Positions 29,331 through 33,533 of a DNA stretch of 33,533 nt are shown here, one piece after another. Numbering within the stretch: the first letter of the stretch is position 1; each line of letters starts with the position of its first letter. The notes under the pieces are model-generated. The model worked only from the letters and a program-made list of their open reading frames with translations, did not search any database and was not told the DNA's origin. The DNA comes from Priapulus caudatus (taxonomy: Eukaryota; Priapulida; Priapulimorpha; Priapulimorphida; Priapulidae). The stretch covers positions 36,936 through 70,468 of the forward strand of contig NW_014578541.1 of the NCBI RefSeq assembly GCF_000485595.1, in the 5' to 3' direction. The position numbers and the translations under genes are program-made.

Positions 29331-30625
29331 GCTGATAACTGGTCCGCCGAACTCGATGAAAACTCCCGACAGCCAGGAAGTTCGCTGGAGCACCATGAAG
29401 CTCCCAGCACATGCGAACGTACTGAACCGGCATGGCCAGAGCACTACATTACACTAGTCATTTTCTGGAGAATCATCAGCGAACCAAGTCGCTTACAAAG
29501 CACTACGTCAAATCGTGATTCTGTTCTGTGTGATTGACTCCGTGCGTAAAGACAGTTCAACAGTGGCTATGTGCTAGCACCTCTAAGGCCCTGCTGCAGA
29601 GTTTGTCTGTTAGTTGCTTAAAAGCCTTGAATGCATAATTTGATGATTTCAATTCGCATTTTGATACAATCCAGAATTTTATTGTCTTAACAATACAGTG
29701 TTGCAACGTAGTTCTACATGCCCGTAACAATTAGCAAAACATAAAAATACATACAAAAATAATTAATAACTCAACTAGCGATACAAATCTTCAGTACTTT
29801 CAATATAAATTACTACATCGAATTCTTACCACAAAATAAATGTTTGAAAAATAAATTGGTGTAACTGAAGCAGAACTATGTACTTTTTTGTAATGAAGAA
29901 ACTGAAACGATCCTTACATTTAATAGCTACCTGTTACCCATGTCAAAACTGTATGGAGGATGCTATATAATTCGGTTTGTATCATGTGGCATACCGACAG
30001 CTTAAATATTTAGAGCAAATAACGATATTATCCTAGGAAATTTCAACACACCGATACTATCATCAATCAACATAAAATAATACAAAAATATGGTAATATA
30101 ACTAAATGTGAACAAACAACAAATTTACCAAGCTTTCTGCAATGGCTAAAGACATATACAAAAACATACAATCATGGGAGTGTAGTATTAAGTCGCCTAC
30201 ATTATGTTACTACATTGTAGCATACTGTCGAATTTTTCTTACGACTGACAAATACTGTAGTATCACATCTCTACTATATTGTACTGCTATCAATGCTACC
30301 GTTATACGGTATATTAGTGCCTGTATTTCATGGTATACATTTATGTTACCACATTGTATTGCTACTGCGAATCGTGAACACGACTTACAAATTATTGTAT
30401 TGATATAACGCATCTCAACTATGTACTTAATGTACGTTTTGTCAATGTTGGTCTAGAAATAAAATTTAAAATAAAATTTTTTTTTTTTTTAAAGTTAACT
30501 AGAAATGGACGTTGTGCACTCAAACCTAATTTTTAAAGAAAGTTGCTTAACTAGGATGCCAAGGATACTTATTCGTACGGGCCTGCCTACTGTCTAATAA
30601 TAAACAATGCCATCGATGTAGTTAC
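29331..30625. other. AT-rich non-coding stretch
   Basis: No gene recognised. A degenerate direct repeat of about 45 bp ('acattatgttactacattgtagc' versus 'acatttatgttaccacattgt') lies at about 30199-30245 and about 30345-30392. Open frames there on both strands (30142-30413) are AT-driven. A poly-T tract lies at about 30478-30490. Confidence 0.5.
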
Positions 30626-31075
30626 ATTTTCCGACTGTGCTTTATCGATGCAAATGAGCCTAAAAACATAAGTACAACAACAGCGTAAGAAAAGTAATGA
30701 TTGGAGACAAACCATTTCGTCTCATTCTCAATCAGGCAGTCTTCTGAAGGCATTTGAAGACAATAGACATTGCCTTTGAATGCCTTGCCTCCGCAGAGTA
30801 GTACGCAATTGCACAGCCACAGACATTGCGTTCTTTCGGCCCATGAAGATTAAAGTGCGCGCCAGGTACTCACAAGAATTGGAAAAGGAAGAAAGAATCA
30901 AAGACAATGCCCAAGATTTTTCCAAGACAGCTGAAGAACTACATGAATATTACAAGTTACAGTTGCCCAACAGAAGTGTTGGCTGAATGGCGTTTAGAAA
31001 AGCTGCGATATCCCAATTCAGCCAAAGATGAACGATTTGCAAGATATACCACACCGAGAGGCGCAACCATCTAGC
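30626..31075 (+). pseudogene. pogo/Tigger-type transposase remnant, copy P3
   Basis: A direct copy of 18763-19190 with many extra single bases. Pieces such as 'IDIAFECL', 'IAFFRPMKIK' and 'FPRQLKN' recur in different frames. The 'DNH' catalytic motif is degraded to 'DKP'. Non-functional. The copy begins where P1 meets the assembly gap, so P1's flank cannot be compared further. Confidence 0.75.
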
Positions 31076-32605
31076 TGGTTCGTCTCGCGCTGCCTACCTG
31101 CTTCATCTCGCTGGCTACGCTCGCGGCCTAGACGCTCCATGCTTGCTCGGGCCGTTCCGTGATTCGGAAGGACCGGCGCGGCGCCACCGATCTGTACGAG
31201 CTACGGAGCCACTCGCGCAGCAGGCGCGCAGGCCGCCATGCGTGGAGTCCCTACTAGTTGTCACGCAGGCTAAGGGCGGAGCTCGTTAGCTAATTTGTAT
31301 AGTTTGTTTATCTAATTACGTATAGTTCGTTAGCTAATTATTTTCCTACTCAAACCCTTTTTTATGATCGAGAAGAGTGCAAATAGCTTTCTATGTGAGA
31401 AGGTGCGATAAAAGATCTTTGTAAAACTTATTGCGCATCTTGCCTTCATTAATTAATTGTGTATTCTTTCAAGTGGAACTGCTGCCGTGGAAAAATACAC
31501 CACCGCCTCCTCACACATCGACGAAAACGCCGATACCGCGACTAGTGAGAGAAATTGTCGCACGATCTCACGTCCTGCGGTTATCACTGTATCCACGGCC
31601 TAACGACGACATCGCTTCGACGCGACCACTCATCCTACGCTCGTCCTCGCCCGCCAGCCTCATTCGCGTGCTCGCCCGCTCTCCCCGCCGCACGAGCACA
31701 CCAGCGTGCCACCACCTATTGCACCCCGCCTGCAGGCCGATGCACGGGCATCGCCGAACCGGGGAGACGCTACGGAGACGGCCGCAACGCGCGGGCGGCG
31801 CCGCACGAAACGCCCGAGCCGCTCCCACGTTTGTCTTCCGTAATTTCACGATTGACAGCAGCTAAGGTTTGAATCGCGTCTGTACCAATATGGTATAGAA
31901 AAAAAAACGATATTCAGCTCGTAAGCAGACGAGATTTATCTAGTGTAATAACAATAAAAATAGCTGTTAATTGTCTTTGCCCGCAAATTTCTATGTGCGC
32001 CGACTGGCGTGGGACGTTCCGTAGACAGCAATCACCCGATCCCGAGGGATTTAATGCTTAATTTACTGTTTCCGTTATTGAAGCTAGACACACTACGCGA
32101 GCATGGTTCTTGTGTTCCCGACACGGTACACAAAAAGGACGGGCGGGGGGCAAAAAACATACCAGCATTCCAACTTGCTCTTTGCTCGCTTTGCAATTAT
32201 GTCGTGAATGAGTTACGATACAAGTGTTTTATACTGTGGGACGTAACCACTAATTCCAAGCAGTGAACGTAAAAGTTATTGTAGTGGTGCCAGGAGTCGA
32301 GTAGACGTGCTTGTAAGGTAGTCGTGTATTGTGACTACGTCGTGTATATAGACGAGTAACTGCGCCACGTATGAAAGTACATTTGCGAGTTCATTATAAA
32401 TATTTGTGCAATAATGGCTTATGAGAATATGAGACCGAGCTATTTAACATAGACTGCTTCCAGTTTGTCCGAATCCGCGAGGCAGCTGATATACACGCTT
32501 ACAATAGAATATTAAGGTAGATAACAGGTGCTCAACGAGCAGATCGAGTGAACCAATAAAGAAATACGACCGGTCAAGAAAAAGAGGAGTCGGTAAACTA
32601 CAAAA
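31076..32605 (+). mobile_element. P family 3' region, copy P3 (longest)
   Basis: The longest version of the region seen in P1 and P2. It has a GC-rich part (about 31080-31250), 'gctcgttagct' repeats, a second GC-rich stretch (about 31560-31840) with an Arg/Pro-rich open frame I do not credit, and the 'gttaattgtctttgcccg' and 'gcttatgagaatatgaga' blocks. It ends after 'gtcggtaaactacaaaa' at about 32605, the same end as P1, suggesting a real element or family boundary. Confidence 0.65.
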
Positions 32606-33040
32606 AAATGTTCACTGCGCGTTTGCTTAAAACCCACAAGAAAGAGGTGAAAAAACTGGCATTCTGGTGCAAACGCCGACTTATTTTAGCCTCGAAGTGG
32701 TGAGGTGACGTCACATGTTTTTTATCTTTGCTACACCCGTACCGCTGTACCGCAGCACCGCTGCGCGGTTGCTTGGGGAAACTGTCAACAACATCGGAGA
32801 ATTTTAACAACATTGGAGGTATTTTCAAATACCTTTTATAAGACAACACGCAGTGAAATGGGAGGAACTAGTTTATTTTGTCATAAGGTAGTGTGATTAT
32901 GCATGACACGAAGTATTTGCTAGTCTAGTAGCGTTTGGATGCGCATTGTGCGGCTTTAAACAGCTTCTAAGTAGTAGTAGCAGCTGGACTTCAGTAATTA
33001 AATTAACTCTTCCAAAAGACTGGAAGGTGCCTGCTGAGGT
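32606..33040. other. Non-coding spacer
   Basis: No gene recognised. It contains 'gtgaggtgacgtcac' (a CRE-like tgacgtca at about 32706) and short runs of gcc/ccg. Open frames on both strands (32598-32896) lack family features. Confidence 0.4.
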
Positions 33041-33533
33041 GCCTCGATAAAAGACCTACAAATACAAAACCCATTTTGGAAATGTGTTCTAGAGGCCTGG
33101 TCAAATCTATACGATAATTTATATCCATCAACAGTAGATGAGTTCATAAGCCAGCCACTATGGTACAATATTAACATTAAAACTGATTGTATTCCATCTT
33201 GGCATAATAAGGGTATAGTTTATTTGGGTGATTTATATGATTTAGAGGGAAACCTGATGGCATGGATTGACCTAAAAAATAAGTATGGCGTAAAGGGAAC
33301 TTTCTTCGACCATTGTAAAATTATCAAAAAAATACCTAGCGAATGGTTACAAGCAATAAACAATCATCAAATTGGTTTCGCACCACGTGTAACTCAAAGC
33401 ATTAACACTTTATGCAGTAACAAAAAAGGCTGTAAAAGATATTATGAGACTTTGACAAAAATGTTCCAATGCACCACTAAAATCACAACAAAAATGGAAT
33501 AGCGAACTAAATATTATGCCTGAAAACTCAGTA
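33041..33533 (+). pseudogene. LINE (Tx1/L1-like) ORF2 C-terminal fragment
   Basis: The frame from about 33041 to 33502 gives 'IKDLQIQNPFWKCVLEAW', 'QPLWYNINIKTDCIPSWHNK', 'GIVYLGDLYDLEGNLMAW' and 'FFDHCKIIKKIPSEWLQAI'. This order of motifs (NPFW...AW, PLWYN, GI..L.DL..G, IP..W) is that of the region after the reverse transcriptase in L1/Tx1-type ORF2 proteins. A stop at 33500 is followed in the next frame by more of the same protein ('KWNSELNIMPENSV'), so one frameshift is present and the element continues beyond the window. The 5' end is missing. Confidence 0.7.

Noticed and set aside
31431-31865. 144-codon Arg/Pro-rich frame
   Set aside because: It is GC-driven, overlaps open frames in other phases, and is absent from P1 by deletion; no domain is seen.

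Overview
This is nuclear DNA from an animal, most likely an invertebrate with TTAGGG-type telomeres. Evidence: spliced coding exons with GT/AG boundaries; fragments of several metazoan transposon classes (piggyBac, hAT, pogo/Tigger, Mutator-like, Gypsy, Tx1/L1-like LINE, a small LTR element); many foldback repeats; and vertebrate-type TTAGGG runs. Nothing is organised like a prokaryotic genome. The species cannot be named from the sequence. Repeat copies differ mostly by single-base indels, and there is a 25-base N gap (18738-18762) plus a single N (25946). Some frameshifts may therefore be assembly errors.

Positions 1-12900 are almost entirely non-coding repeats. They hold two copies of a roughly 1.35-kb palindromic family F (1200-2544 and 7310-9157, the second split by a 493-bp insertion). 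There is a MITE at 3478-3694 and a nested inverted repeat at 3708-4443. A striking block at 4516-5825 holds four units that each carry TTAGGG-like repeats between terminal inverted repeats, set in TAG/CTA trinucleotide DNA. Further items are GC-rich hairpins, a second and different telomere-repeat foldback (6702-7108), and a non-autonomous hAT element (9399-9979).

Positions 12961-18737 hold a hAT transposase remnant (minus strand) and the C-terminal 455 codons of a piggyBac transposase with an intact DDD triad and one short intron (minus strand). After them comes a small LTR retrotransposon family (here 'R') in which one LTR sits between two internal regions.

Positions 18763-28613 contain the only candidate host gene. 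It has four phase-0 exons (21688-28436) encoding a coiled-coil protein of about 187 residues. Its second intron is filled with mobile DNA: a repeated unknown ORF (family G), the N-terminal part of a piggyBac with its 5' end at a TTAA site, two inverted R copies, a Mutator-like fragment, a pogo-family tail and a duplicate of the gene's own last exon. The piggyBac N-terminal and C-terminal pieces break one codon apart, and both are joined to the same spot in R.

Positions 28614-33533 contain a decayed Gypsy integrase, a long degenerate pogo copy (30626-32605) and a Tx1/L1-like LINE ORF2 fragment that runs off the end. Apart from the coiled-coil gene, no host pathway or operon-like cooperation is visible. 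The layout is a record of nested and rearranged transposons.
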